37,469 nt of DNA, from positions 1 through 37,469 of the forward strand of contig JANQJJ010000135.1 of the NCBI GenBank assembly GCA_028281725.1. The letters are read 5' to 3'. Origin of the DNA: Pirellulaceae bacterium. GTDB taxonomy: Bacteria; Planctomycetota; Planctomycetia; Pirellulales; Pirellulaceae. The notes under the pieces are model-generated. The model had not been told where the DNA came from. It did not search any database and worked only from the letters and a program-made list of their open reading frames with translations. Of the stretch, positions 8,305 through 16,836 are shown in pieces (the stretch's first letter is position 1; every line of letters starts with the position of its first letter). A program made the translations under genes and the position numbers.

Positions 8305-9543
8305 ATGAGTGCGACTGTATCAGAAATTCAGCATTGCGAAGTCTGCGGCCATACCGATCTGGAATCGGTCCTGAATCTTGGAACGCACCCCATGTGCGAC
8401 GACCTGGTACCGGTTGATGACGATCGCGTATGCAACGAGTATCCGATCGAAATCTTGTTCTGCGAAAAATGTGTCACCGCCCATCAGCGTTTCCAGGTGC
8501 CCAAGCAGGAACTGTTCCCCAGCACCTACCACTATCGATCGCGATTCACGGCCGATGTACTTAATGGCATGCAGCAGTTGGTGGAGTCCTGCCAGGAGCA
8601 ACAGGGGAGCCTGCAGGGCAAGCGGGTTCTTGACATCGGCTGCAATGACGGCAGCTTGCTCGACTTTTTCTGGCAGGCTGGTGCTCAGACGATTGGCGTC
8701 GAGCCCACCGGAGCCTACGCGGACGCCGCGAACAAGGACCACCTGGTCTACAACGAGTTCTTAGACCCGCAGCTGGCCGATCGCATCGTTCACGAGCACG
8801 GACAACCGGACTTGATCGTGTTCACGAATGTCTTTGCCCATATCGAGAACCTGTCCGAGGTCATCGAGTCACTGAGGCGGCTGGCATCCGATTCGACAGT
8901 TTTGGTAATCGAAAATCATTACCTGGGGGGCGTGCTAGCCAGCAATCAGTTTGACACTTTCTATCATGAACACCCGCGCACCTACAGTTGCAGCTCCTTT
9001 CTGGAAATCGCCAAATCGTTGGGCATGCAATTGTCGAGCGTATCGTTCCCAGCCCGCTACGGCGGAAACATTCGCGTGACGATCTCCAAGTCGGCAGACC
9101 AATCCGAGAGTGCAGAAGTCAAACAGGTGCTGGCACGAGAAAAGGACTTTGGAAATCAGATTCGGGCAATGCAATCCAACGTCGCCCAGTGGCAGAAGAC
9201 CAAACGGAACGAGATCGAACAGTACGTCCGGTCCCATGGCAGGTTGCATGCAAAAGCGTTCCCGGGACGCGCCGCCATCCTGATCAAGATGCTTGGCCTG
9301 GATTCCGATCTGGTCGCGGGAGTGTATGAGAAGCCCGGCTCGATGAAGATCGGGCATTATTTGCCCGGAACCCGAATTCCCATCCTCTCCGATGACGACT
9401 TCCCGCTGTCTGAGCAAGAGCCACCCGTATTGCTCAACCTAGCCTGGCACATCTCCCGGGAGATACGGGGTTACCTGACATCGCGCGGCTACCGCGGCAA
9501 TATTGTTGACATTCTCGATCAACAGGACTTCAAGGCCGCCTGA
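8305..9543 (+). CDS. NDP-ketosugar C-methyltransferase
   Basis: Full-length (412 aa) sugar C-methyltransferase of the TylCIII family. The N-terminal zinc-binding domain has C11, C14, C53 and C56. A class I SAM domain follows, with LDIGCNDGSLLDFF from residue 109 and the family segment DTFYHEHPRTYS. The C-terminal domain ends with GHYLPGTRIPI and NLAWHISREI. Such enzymes methylate the carbon next to the keto group of an NDP-4-keto sugar, usually C-3. Right after rfbF and rfbG the expected substrate is CDP-4-keto-6-deoxyglucose. One oddity is that the GYGAxxKGN loop seen in the copy at the left edge of the window is here replaced by AFPGRAAILIKM, so the C-terminal domain has diverged. The stop overlaps the next gene's ATG (TGATG). 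Confidence 0.92.
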   Translation: MSATVSEIQHCEVCGHTDLESVLNLGTHPMCDDLVPVDDDRVCNEYPIEILFCEKCVTAHQRFQVPKQELFPSTYHYRSRFTADVLNGMQQLVESCQEQQGSLQGKRVLDIGCNDGSLLDFFWQAGAQTIGVEPTGAYADAANKDHLVYNEFLDPQLADRIVHEHGQPDLIVFTNVFAHIENLSEVIESLRRLASDSTVLVIENHYLGGVLASNQFDTFYHEHPRTYSCSSFLEIAKSLGMQLSSVSFPARYGGNIRVTISKSADQSESAEVKQVLAREKDFGNQIRAMQSNVAQWQKTKRNEIEQYVRSHGRLHAKAFPGRAAILIKMLGLDSDLVAGVYEKPGSMKIGHYLPGTRIPILSDDDFPLSEQEPPVLLNLAWHISREIRGYLTSRGYRGNIVDILDQQDFKAA

Positions 9544-10487
9544 TGACAACGATCGCTATCCTCGGTTCCGGCTTTGGTCTGTACGGCTATCTGCCAGCTT
9601 TGGCTGGGCCGTGTGGCCGGCAGGTCGTCCTGCCTGAACGTTACCGGGATCGGTTAGCCAGGCGACCGGAACTGACATCTTACGCCGATCGGGTGATCTG
9701 GGCCAAAGACGAACACGCGGCGCTTCAGGCCGCTTCCGGAGTTGTGCTCGCGCAGTGTCCTCAGAGGCAATCCGAGTGGCTGGCCACCTGCCTAGAGCAG
9801 CCAGGTCTGGAATACTTGATACTGGAAAAACCTCTGGCACCCAGCCCCGAGGCAGCGCGAACATGGCATACAAAGCTGGCCGCATCTGGCAAAGTCGTGC
9901 GTATCGCGTACGTGCTGAGATTTCTCAATTGGGTGGCCGGTTTGCGAGACTACCTCCGGCAGCCGGACAGTGGTCGACTGGCCATTCGCTGGCAATTCAT
10001 GGCCCATCACTTTCGCAATCAAGTCGTCACCTGGAAACGCGACCATGATCAGGGGGGCGGCGCGATCCGCTTCTACGGAATTCATTTGATCGCCTTGCTG
10101 GCCGAAATGGGATACTCGTCCGTCGCAGAGGTTTCCGAGTGCGAACAGGTTGAAGAGGGCGTCCGGCGATGGCGAGCAGTCTTTGCGGGACCAGATATTC
10201 CGAATTGCGACGTAGAGGTCGACAGCTGTGCGGATAAAAGCCGCTTTTCCGTCGTCGGTCATCCGGGCTCGCCACGTTCTCTACACCTGGAACAACCTGA
10301 TCCGTTTACCGGCGGTGGTGAAACCAACCGGCCGGGATTGCCAGATAGCCGGGTCGGAGTCCTTGCACGTTTTTGTGAATCGGCCTGGTCCGACCCACGC
10401 AAGCTTCAAGACTTCTATCGACCGACCATCGAGCTGTGGTCCCGTCTGGAGCAAGCGGTGCATGCACAAAGGTCTTGCGCGGCGTAG
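9543..10487 (+). CDS. Gfo/Idh/MocA family oxidoreductase, probable ketosugar reductase
   Basis: A 314-residue NAD(P)-dependent oxidoreductase. The N-terminus IAILGSGFGLYGYLPAL is the dinucleotide-binding fold. EKPLA, near residue 98, is the family signature whose lysine is usually catalytic. The C-terminal half looks like the alpha/beta substrate domain, including GGGAIRFYGIHLIALL, where a conserved histidine is expected. The ATG shares one base with the preceding C-methyltransferase stop, so the two are tightly coupled. From that context I infer reduction of the keto group of the C-methylated CDP-sugar. This is not shown by the sequence; C-4 ketoreductases are more often SDR enzymes, while some Gfo/Idh/MocA members reduce C-3 keto groups. 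Confidence 0.85.
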   Translation: MTTIAILGSGFGLYGYLPALAGPCGRQVVLPERYRDRLARRPELTSYADRVIWAKDEHAALQAASGVVLAQCPQRQSEWLATCLEQPGLEYLILEKPLAPSPEAARTWHTKLAASGKVVRIAYVLRFLNWVAGLRDYLRQPDSGRLAIRWQFMAHHFRNQVVTWKRDHDQGGGAIRFYGIHLIALLAEMGYSSVAEVSECEQVEEGVRRWRAVFAGPDIPNCDVEVDSCADKSRFSVVGHPGSPRSLHLEQPDPFTGGGETNRPGLPDSRVGVLARFCESAWSDPRKLQDFYRPTIELWSRLEQAVHAQRSCAA

Positions 10488-10539
10488 CAAACAGAATACC
10501 AGCCGCTTTTCGTCTGACACTCGAGTCCAGTGAACAGCC

Positions 10540-11529
10540 ATGTCAAAAAAAAAGATCAGCATCATTTCGCCTTGCTACAACGAAGAGGCTGGGATTCTGG
10601 AATGCTACCAGACGATTCGCAAATTATTTGACACAGAACTGAAGAACTACGATCTGGAGCTGATCTTTTGCGACAACGCGTCGACCGATCGCACGGTCGC
10701 GATCTTGAAAGAGCTGGCGGCCGAAGACCCTGCCGTGAAGATCATTGTCAATTCGCGGAACTTTGGAATACTGAACAATACCTACAACGGTGTGATGAGC
10801 GCGTCTGGCGACGCAGTCTTGCTGTTCATGCCGGTCGACATGCAAGATCCACCTGAGCTGCTTCCGGAGTTCGTGCGCAAGTGGGAATCTGGCTATGAGA
10901 TTGTCTATGGCATTCGCGCTCACCGAGAAGAAAACTATCTATTGGCATCGGCCCGTAAGGCCTACTATCAGCTGCTCAGCCGCATCACTTACCTGGACTA
11001 TCCGCCCAACGTGGGAGATTTCCAGCTAATAGACAGATGCGTGCTCGAAGCGATGAAACAGATTGACGATGCCCAGCCGTTCATGCGACTGATGACGTTT
11101 GAATGCGGATTTCGCTCCATTGGCGTGAAGTACACTTGGCGGGCTCGCAAACACGGTTTCTCGCGCAACTCGCTGGCGCGGATGTTGGATCAAGGCATGA
11201 CGGGCATCATCAGCTTCAGCACGGCCCCAATACGGCTGGCGCTGTTTGCAGGGCTGGCGATTTCCGCCGCAAGCGTCACGTACGCGTTCGCCGTATTGGC
11301 GCTCGTGCTGCTGGGCGTGTCCGCCGCTCCAAGCGGAATTCCGACACTGATCGTATCGCTATTTTTCTTCGCGGGCGTCCAGCTGTTCTTTCTAGGCGTT
11401 ATCGGTGAATACGTCCTGGCGATATTCAATCAGGTGCGCCGTAAACCGCTGATCATCGAGCGCGAACGGGTCAATTTCGAAGCCAGTTTGCGGACGTCAT
11501 TCCACCCGCCCGAGAAACGCGCCGGATAG
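10540..11529 (+). CDS. Membrane GT2 glycosyltransferase (dolichyl-phosphate sugar synthase / GtrB type)
   Basis: A 329-residue family 2 glycosyltransferase that typically loads a sugar onto a polyprenyl phosphate carrier at the inner membrane. The N-terminal catalytic domain has ISPCYNEEAGI (9-19), CDNASTDRT (44-52) and the divalent-metal segment DMQDPPE (100-106). GDFQLIDR near residue 159 is typical of the DPM1/GtrB/ArnC group. Two membrane segments follow, at about residues 230-255 and 265-290, the last containing FFFAGVQLFFLGVIGEY as in GtrB. It lies 52 bp after the oxidoreductase and 42 bp before a large GT-C-like membrane protein. A GtrB-like carrier loader followed by a multi-pass transferase is a familiar pairing for decorating surface glycans. 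Confidence 0.92.
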   Translation: MSKKKISIISPCYNEEAGILECYQTIRKLFDTELKNYDLELIFCDNASTDRTVAILKELAAEDPAVKIIVNSRNFGILNNTYNGVMSASGDAVLLFMPVDMQDPPELLPEFVRKWESGYEIVYGIRAHREENYLLASARKAYYQLLSRITYLDYPPNVGDFQLIDRCVLEAMKQIDDAQPFMRLMTFECGFRSIGVKYTWRARKHGFSRNSLARMLDQGMTGIISFSTAPIRLALFAGLAISAASVTYAFAVLALVLLGVSAAPSGIPTLIVSLFFFAGVQLFFLGVIGEYVLAIFNQVRRKPLIIERERVNFEASLRTSFHPPEKRAG

Positions 11530-11571
11530 ATTGCTCGCCTTCCAACACTTAGTAGCCGTTCGGACCAAGAT

Positions 11572-13965
11572 ATGAATCGAACTCTGGTATGTTGCTTAGG
11601 CACGGCCGTGCTGCTGCTGTTCTTCTGTCATCGCATATGGAGCCTGGGCCCCACACACACCGACGATGCGGCGTGGCTGCTGGCTGCTCACGACGGCGAT
11701 TGGGGAGTGATCAGTAGATGGGCTACCAGCCAAGGCCGGCTATTCGCACTGGTTTCAGGATTGCTCATATACATTGGCAACTATTTTCAAGGCTCGACCG
11801 CCGGATCGATTCTGCACGTCGGATCGTTCCTCGCGTTCTTTGTCGGCGTCCATGCCTTGCTGCGCGTCTATTTTGGTGTGCGAGTCGCTCTACTGACCGC
11901 CGCCTTGAATGTGGCGTTGTTCGCGATTCGCTGGGAGGGGAGTATCGTCACGTCCTACCCACTGTTCTCGTGGACGTTGGGGACCGTCTTTGTCGCTGCG
12001 GTGTATGCCGGGTGGCGATACTACCAGGTTGGTCGTCCGGCTCTTCTGGGGCTGAGTTGCATGTTGCTCTTGATCTCTTTGAATATTCACGAGGGCGTCT
12101 CCGTCCTATTCGCTTTCCTGGCCCTGCTGGCCGCGGTCGGGAACGTCTACCTGGCGAGGAATAGGCCCGACACACCGTTCTCCTGGCGCACGTACTTCTC
12201 GTGGAGTGCCCTCTCTCGCTCGACGGACCGCAGGTTTGTTAGGCAAATGTCGGCGACCGCCGGAGTGGTAGGGCTGTACTTCTTGGGCTACGCCGTATGG
12301 CGGCTAGTCTATCCATCTGAGTACAGCGGCAACCAATTCGGAAGCTTCAATCCAGTCACGGTGGTACCCGTCCTGCTCAGTCTGTCGGCTAGCGGTTCGG
12401 TCCTGACGGACTTGATCGTTCCTTATACAGTGAACTTCGCCGATGCTGTTGGCAACGACGGATACGGTGTCGTCTACCGCCCGCTGCATTACCTGAGTAG
12501 CCAAGGCAATACCGCCATTGCCATGCTCGTGGGCGCGATTCTGGCAGCTCAGGTATTTGCCTTGATGACTTGGAAATCGCTGGGTGACACTTGCCTCCGG
12601 TCTGCTTTCACCAGACCGAGATTCTGGTGTTGCCTGGCGGTGGCGGCGGCAATCGCCTTGCTGCCCGTCTTGCCCGTTTCGCTGGTCGGCCGGTATCAGC
12701 AGCAATTCTATGAGTTGAAGGTGCGATCTTATGCCTTTACGCCACTGTGTCACTTTGGATGGGCGCTGGGGTTGGCTGCCGTACTTGGCCAGCTATATCA
12801 CTTGCGCCACCGCTGGCCACGTCAGGTGGCGGCGGCCGTGGTGTCGGCCGGCTTGGGAATACTCGGTTACTGCGCGTCGCTCAAAAATGATGCGGTGGTT
12901 GCTGACATCCGACGAGAAACGAGCCGCTGGACCGCCATGCACCATCTGGCAACGCTCTTGCCGGAATTAGATCACACCATTGCCACCGTGCACGCACCGC
13001 GTCTTCGTAGCGGCAGCTGGTTTTCCGTCGTGGACGACGGTTATTGGTCCCGGTATATGCAAGCCAGACACGGCCGCTCGGTGCACTTTGAGAACCAATC
13101 CGTTTCGCGGGATGCTATCGCTGGCGGCCTGGCCTACGTCGACTATACCACCGCCCGAGGCAATACTCAGCCCGTCGTGTTTGCCGCGGCACTCGATTTG
13201 GACTCTCAATCCGACCAAATCATCGCTCGCGAAATTGCCGTCTCCCTTGCGGATCCCGATCCTTCCGATCTGGCGCAGTATAGGTTGAGTTATCGAGATC
13301 CGGAGGGCGCCAACATCGCTTGCCGGCTGTCCCAACTGGCGCCGGAGGGTGAAACGGGCACGATTCGCGCACAGCGCGGCGTACGAGCCATTCCGTCCTC
13401 CATCCGCGTCAGCCGCGACTCCTATGTGTCGGCCCTAAACGTCGAGTGTGGCGACTACGTTTCGCTCGGCAGACCCGTACGATTCTGCTTGGGGTCAAGT
13501 CAATACCAAGGGGATCTGGCCACCCGGTGGCTAGGCGACCAGTGGCACCCGCCCGAGGTAGCGGGCATCTGGTCCAAGCAAGCGGCAACGCCGATCCGGA
13601 TTCCGCTCGCCGATCCACCGGCTTGGGTGTCAGTGACCTTGTCGGCCAGCACCCTGACAGGCATTGGCTGGTCCGACCAGCCGCAAACCGTGACGGTTCA
13701 GATTGGTAGCCGAGTGGCCGCAACCAAGACATTTGCTCGCGGGGATGGCTATGGCAGCTTGAGGTTTGATGTCAATCGAGAGGAGCTGGCCGCCGATGGC
13801 AGTCTCCAAATGTCTCTACTGATTGACGACGTAATCAACCCGGCCAAGCGGGGCGTTTCTAACGACACGCGTGACCTGGGCGTCTACCTGCAGGGACTCG
13901 TCATCGAGCGGTCCGATGGCAGTCCTGCCCATACGGCAGCCGGTGCAGGCGAGCTGACGCGCTGA
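11572..13965 (+). CDS. Large multi-pass membrane protein, GT-C-like, with C-terminal soluble domain
   Basis: I do not recognise a characterised family for this 797-residue protein. The first 450 residues or so are strongly hydrophobic with roughly ten membrane spans. The first extracytoplasmic loop carries paired acidic residues (D31, D32 in THTDDAAWLL), the position where GT-C glycosyltransferases keep their catalytic acids. From about residue 455 the protein is soluble. Its final 100 residues contain SLLIDDVINPAKRG followed by SNDTRDLGVYLQGLVIE, a pattern seen in beta-sandwich domains attached to surface-glycan enzymes. With the GtrB-like gene just upstream, I infer an enzyme that transfers a polyprenyl-phosphate sugar to a glycan on the outer face of the inner membrane. 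A membrane protein with only a binding role is the main alternative. Confidence 0.8.
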   Translation: MNRTLVCCLGTAVLLLFFCHRIWSLGPTHTDDAAWLLAAHDGDWGVISRWATSQGRLFALVSGLLIYIGNYFQGSTAGSILHVGSFLAFFVGVHALLRVYFGVRVALLTAALNVALFAIRWEGSIVTSYPLFSWTLGTVFVAAVYAGWRYYQVGRPALLGLSCMLLLISLNIHEGVSVLFAFLALLAAVGNVYLARNRPDTPFSWRTYFSWSALSRSTDRRFVRQMSATAGVVGLYFLGYAVWRLVYPSEYSGNQFGSFNPVTVVPVLLSLSASGSVLTDLIVPYTVNFADAVGNDGYGVVYRPLHYLSSQGNTAIAMLVGAILAAQVFALMTWKSLGDTCLRSAFTRPRFWCCLAVAAAIALLPVLPVSLVGRYQQQFYELKVRSYAFTPLCHFGWALGLAAVLGQLYHLRHRWPRQVAAAVVSAGLGILGYCASLKNDAVVADIRRETSRWTAMHHLATLLPELDHTIATVHAPRLRSGSWFSVVDDGYWSRYMQARHGRSVHFENQSVSRDAIAGGLAYVDYTTARGNTQPVVFAAALDLDSQSDQIIAREIAVSLADPDPSDLAQYRLSYRDPEGANIACRLSQLAPEGETGTIRAQRGVRAIPSSIRVSRDSYVSALNVECGDYVSLGRPVRFCLGSSQYQGDLATRWLGDQWHPPEVAGIWSKQAATPIRIPLADPPAWVSVTLSASTLTGIGWSDQPQTVTVQIGSRVAATKTFARGDGYGSLRFDVNREELAADGSLQMSLLIDDVINPAKRGVSNDTRDLGVYLQGLVIERSDGSPAHTAAGAGELTR

Positions 13966-13993
13966 GTCCGCCTGATACACATTGTGGCGGACT
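13965..13993 (+). other. Perfect 8-bp inverted repeat after the GT-C-like gene
   Basis: AGTCCGCC and GGCGGACT flank a 13-nt loop, starting on the last base of the stop codon. There is no T-run after it, so it is not a standard intrinsic terminator. It could be an mRNA 3' stabiliser or a weak attenuator within the locus. Confidence 0.35.
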
Positions 13994-14106
13994 GGGCTTG
14001 CTGGGTAGCAACCCAGAATGCTACATACGCTCTCATCGGAAACAACCCGAACAACGTTGTAGGCTGAAGCAAAGAAGAATTAGATTCAGATTTGGGAACT
14101 AACGAT

Positions 14107-15495
14107 ATGCCGACCTTTCGTAGGCTCCTGATTGATTGCACGCACACCTTGCAAGGTGGTTTTCGCACCGGTGTGCAACGCGTCGTACGCCGCGTCTGCG
14201 AAGAGTCCTTGGATGCGAAGAATGACCTGTTTGAAAAGTGTATCCCCGTCGTTCAGAACGGCTCTAAATTCACTCGGGTCAAGGTCAAAAAAGAGCCAAG
14301 TGGCTCGTTTCAATTTCAATACGAGAGTCTCGACCCAAACCGGGACATACTCGCCGGCGCACCGCGCTGGTACCGCCCCTCGATGGAGGCCGTTTGCGCG
14401 GTCGCACGTTGGCCGAAACTGCGCCGCTGGTTGCTTCCCGAGCCCGGGCGCATGGGGATTTTCAAGTTGCCGGCAAAAATCGCCCGAACGCTCTCTCCCA
14501 ATCACGGAGGCAACATTCGACCTACCGAAGGCGACTTGCTGCTCCTGCCGGACGCCTACTGGGCATACCCGCATATCTGGCCTGCCGTTGAAAGGTCCAG
14601 GTCCCAGGGAGCGCGGATCGCTACGGTCATCTACGATCTGATTCCCCTGACACATTCGCACTTGTACGATGAGCCGGGTGTGAACGTATTTCGGCAGTAC
14701 CTCAAGGAAGTACTAGCGAGATCCGAAGTCTTGTTAACGATCTCCCAAACGGTACGCGAGCAGGTTCTCGAGCTCCTGCCAGAGATGCTCGAGGTATCGC
14801 AGATCAGCCAACCCGTCATCCCAATTCGACTTGGCGCGGAGTTCTCTGTCGGAGACGGCGTACCACGAACGGAGCTTAGAGAGCTGTTCGCGGAATCCTC
14901 ATCTCCGCGACCTTTTCTGGTCGTGGGAACAATTGAGATTCGCAAAAACCATATTCTCGCGTTGCGGGCGATGGAGAAGCTGTGGAGTGAGGTGCCGAAC
15001 GCTAAGCTCGTCATTGCCGGATGCCTTGGGTGGCGGGCGGAACAATTTATGGATATCGCCAGAGATCATCCTGAACTCGGCAAGCGGCTTTTCCTATTCC
15101 ATGATCTGAGTGATGCGGAAATAGACTTTTGCTATCGCCAATGCCAGGCGGTCATCTTTCCGTCGGTTACCGAAGGATTTGGACTGCCCATCGTGGAAGC
15201 CCTGCACCGTGGCCGGCAAGTCATCGCCAGCGACATTGGGATTCATCACGAAGTAGGAGGTTCACTGTGTGACTATTTTTCGTTAGGCGATTCTCACGAA
15301 TTGGCCCGTCTCCTGAAGTCGGCCGCAAGCCGTAGCGCCGATGCAGGGAGCGCGCAGACCTCTGACTCTGCGAACGAGCGGCACTTCACCTGGAATAGCG
15401 CCGTGACCACCATGCATAGAAATCTTCACCTGACTTTTTCCAAAGACCTACAGGGTAGTACCGCGCCGAGCGTCCCTCACGCCAAGGCCGCTTAG
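14107..15495 (+). CDS. GT4 family glycosyltransferase
   Basis: A 462-residue retaining glycosyltransferase with GT-B fold, probably adding a hexose or deoxyhexose in the cytoplasm. The N-terminus RLLIDCTHTLQGGFRTGVQR is typical of bacterial GT4 enzymes that open with a rhamnosyl/mannosyltransferase-like acceptor domain. VIYDLIPLTH is near residue 177 and VGTIEIRKNHILALRAM near 275. The E-x7-E donor motif is E356 and E364 in EGFGLPIVEAL, fully conserved. A TTG at 14092 could extend the frame by five residues, but the ATG at 14107 gives the usual family N-terminus. It resembles the first half of the minus-strand tandem GT4 protein in this window, so the two may share ancestry. Confidence 0.92.
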   Translation: MPTFRRLLIDCTHTLQGGFRTGVQRVVRRVCEESLDAKNDLFEKCIPVVQNGSKFTRVKVKKEPSGSFQFQYESLDPNRDILAGAPRWYRPSMEAVCAVARWPKLRRWLLPEPGRMGIFKLPAKIARTLSPNHGGNIRPTEGDLLLLPDAYWAYPHIWPAVERSRSQGARIATVIYDLIPLTHSHLYDEPGVNVFRQYLKEVLARSEVLLTISQTVREQVLELLPEMLEVSQISQPVIPIRLGAEFSVGDGVPRTELRELFAESSSPRPFLVVGTIEIRKNHILALRAMEKLWSEVPNAKLVIAGCLGWRAEQFMDIARDHPELGKRLFLFHDLSDAEIDFCYRQCQAVIFPSVTEGFGLPIVEALHRGRQVIASDIGIHHEVGGSLCDYFSLGDSHELARLLKSAASRSADAGSAQTSDSANERHFTWNSAVTTMHRNLHLTFSKDLQGSTAPSVPHAKAA

Positions 15496-15496
15496 C

Positions 15497-15548
15497 AAAC
15501 TGAACCGAGGACCACAAGCGGTCCGACCGAACGCACTAGACTCAGTTT
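15497..15548 (+). other. Nested inverted repeats between GT4 and methyltransferase genes
   Basis: An outer pair AAACTGA / TCAGTTT (15497-15503 and 15542-15548) encloses an inner pair GGACC / GGTCC (15509-15513 and 15520-15524). The 74-bp gap could fold into a branched hairpin, but there is no T-run. It is reported only as a structure to examine. Confidence 0.3.
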
Positions 15549-15569
15549 ACCGAGAGAAAGAGTTTCACT

Positions 15570-16766
15570 ATGCCCAGACTCCTGAAACAAGCCGAAAGGC
15601 GCGTGCGCAGAGTACGCGACCGTCTACTGATGGGAAAAAAATCGTTCCCGGATATCAACCATCTGCTCCATGAACTACGTGGCCAAGCCTTCTCAAGCCT
15701 GGATTTCGGCGCCGATCATTTGGTCAGTGTTGGCTGCGCTGGTACGTGGTACTTCGACTGGATTAGAGAACGGTTCGGCAAGACCAAGCTGCATACAGGG
15801 GTCGAGTTCTACGCCCCTCGACCCCATGATTTGCCGGAAGGTTGCGATTGGGTCGCCAATACCGCCGGCAACATGCCCGAAATCGAGTCAGCCAGCGCGG
15901 ATGCCGTTTTTTCGGGCCAGAATCTCGAGCACCTATGGCCCGACGACGTCATCGGGTTCTTCCTGGAGAGCAATCGCGTATTGAAGCCCGGTGGCAAGCT
16001 CGTTGTGGACAGCCCCAATCGACAGATCACATCCAAGCTAGGCTGGAGTCACCCCGAGCATACCGTGGAGCTGACGGTCGACGAGGCGGTTGAACTGTGT
16101 ACGCTCAGCGGATTCGATGTCACCGAAGTACGGGGACTGTGGCTGTGCGAAGACCCCGAAACGGGAAAAGTGCTCCCCTTCGAACAGATGCAGCGCGTTG
16201 GCAGATGGCCGATGAAGACGCGCATGCTGGAGGGGCTAGGTCATCCCGAGCAGAGCTTCATCTGGTGGATCGTCGCCACCAAGTCCGAGCGCGAACCTGA
16301 GAGGCAGCGCCTGACGGAGCGGATGCGTGAAATTTTTTCCCAGGCCTGGACTGAACGTTGTCGACGCACAATGACGGTCATTGGAGAAGAGCTTGAGCGC
16401 GAAGGGTGGCTTAGCTCTCAAGGCAAACCTGGCGCACTGCTATATGGCCCTTACTTGCCTATCAAGGCAGGCGAATACTCGGCCTCGTTCCCGATGAAAT
16501 TTCTCGAATCGGCGGGGAATAGCCTGGCGCAGGGAGTGCTCTGCGAAGTGGTGGCCGGCGACCCATGCAAAGTGCTCGCCAGCAAGCGGGTTACGGTTGG
16601 CGAGATGGGTTGTGGACGTGATTTCAAGGTCGAGTTGCCCTTTGCCGTCCAAGACACGACATTTGGCGTCCAGTTTCGCGTAGCAGCAGAAGAAGGTTGC
16701 GTGGTCCTATGCGACCGAGAGGTTCGACTCGCCGGCTGGCAACAGTGGCAGGCTCGGGCGGCTTAG
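15570..16766 (+). CDS. SAM-dependent methyltransferase with C-terminal beta-rich domain
   Basis: A 398-residue protein. Residues of about 45-200 form a class I methyltransferase domain. LVSVGCAGTWYFDWI is a variant motif I, ENLEHLWPDD-like sequence (QNLEHLW) sits where Methyltransf_11 proteins have their post-III segment, and LKPGGKLVVDSPN is the usual Methyltransf_11 strand. Residues of about 290-398 begin GALLYGPYLPIKAGEYSASF and look like a beta-sandwich of the type often appended to glycan-modifying enzymes; an xGPYxPLxxGxY opening is typical. The enzyme probably methylates a sugar of the surface glycan. Which position is methylated cannot be told from sequence. It lies between the GT4 gene and the GMD-like gene in the same orientation. 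Confidence 0.85.
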   Translation: MPRLLKQAERRVRRVRDRLLMGKKSFPDINHLLHELRGQAFSSLDFGADHLVSVGCAGTWYFDWIRERFGKTKLHTGVEFYAPRPHDLPEGCDWVANTAGNMPEIESASADAVFSGQNLEHLWPDDVIGFFLESNRVLKPGGKLVVDSPNRQITSKLGWSHPEHTVELTVDEAVELCTLSGFDVTEVRGLWLCEDPETGKVLPFEQMQRVGRWPMKTRMLEGLGHPEQSFIWWIVATKSEREPERQRLTERMREIFSQAWTERCRRTMTVIGEELEREGWLSSQGKPGALLYGPYLPIKAGEYSASFPMKFLESAGNSLAQGVLCEVVAGDPCKVLASKRVTVGEMGCGRDFKVELPFAVQDTTFGVQFRVAAEEGCVVLCDREVRLAGWQQWQARAA

Positions 16767-16836
16767 GGACGGCGATTGTCCCCGCCTCAATGGGACGGAT
16801 GAGGTTCTTAGCGATCAACTGGCTTGGAAGAGAGCG

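Noticed and set aside
16720-16735. GGTTCGACTC, resembling a tRNA T-loop
   Set aside because: It lies in frame inside the methyltransferase gene and no acceptor, D or anticodon stems surround it.
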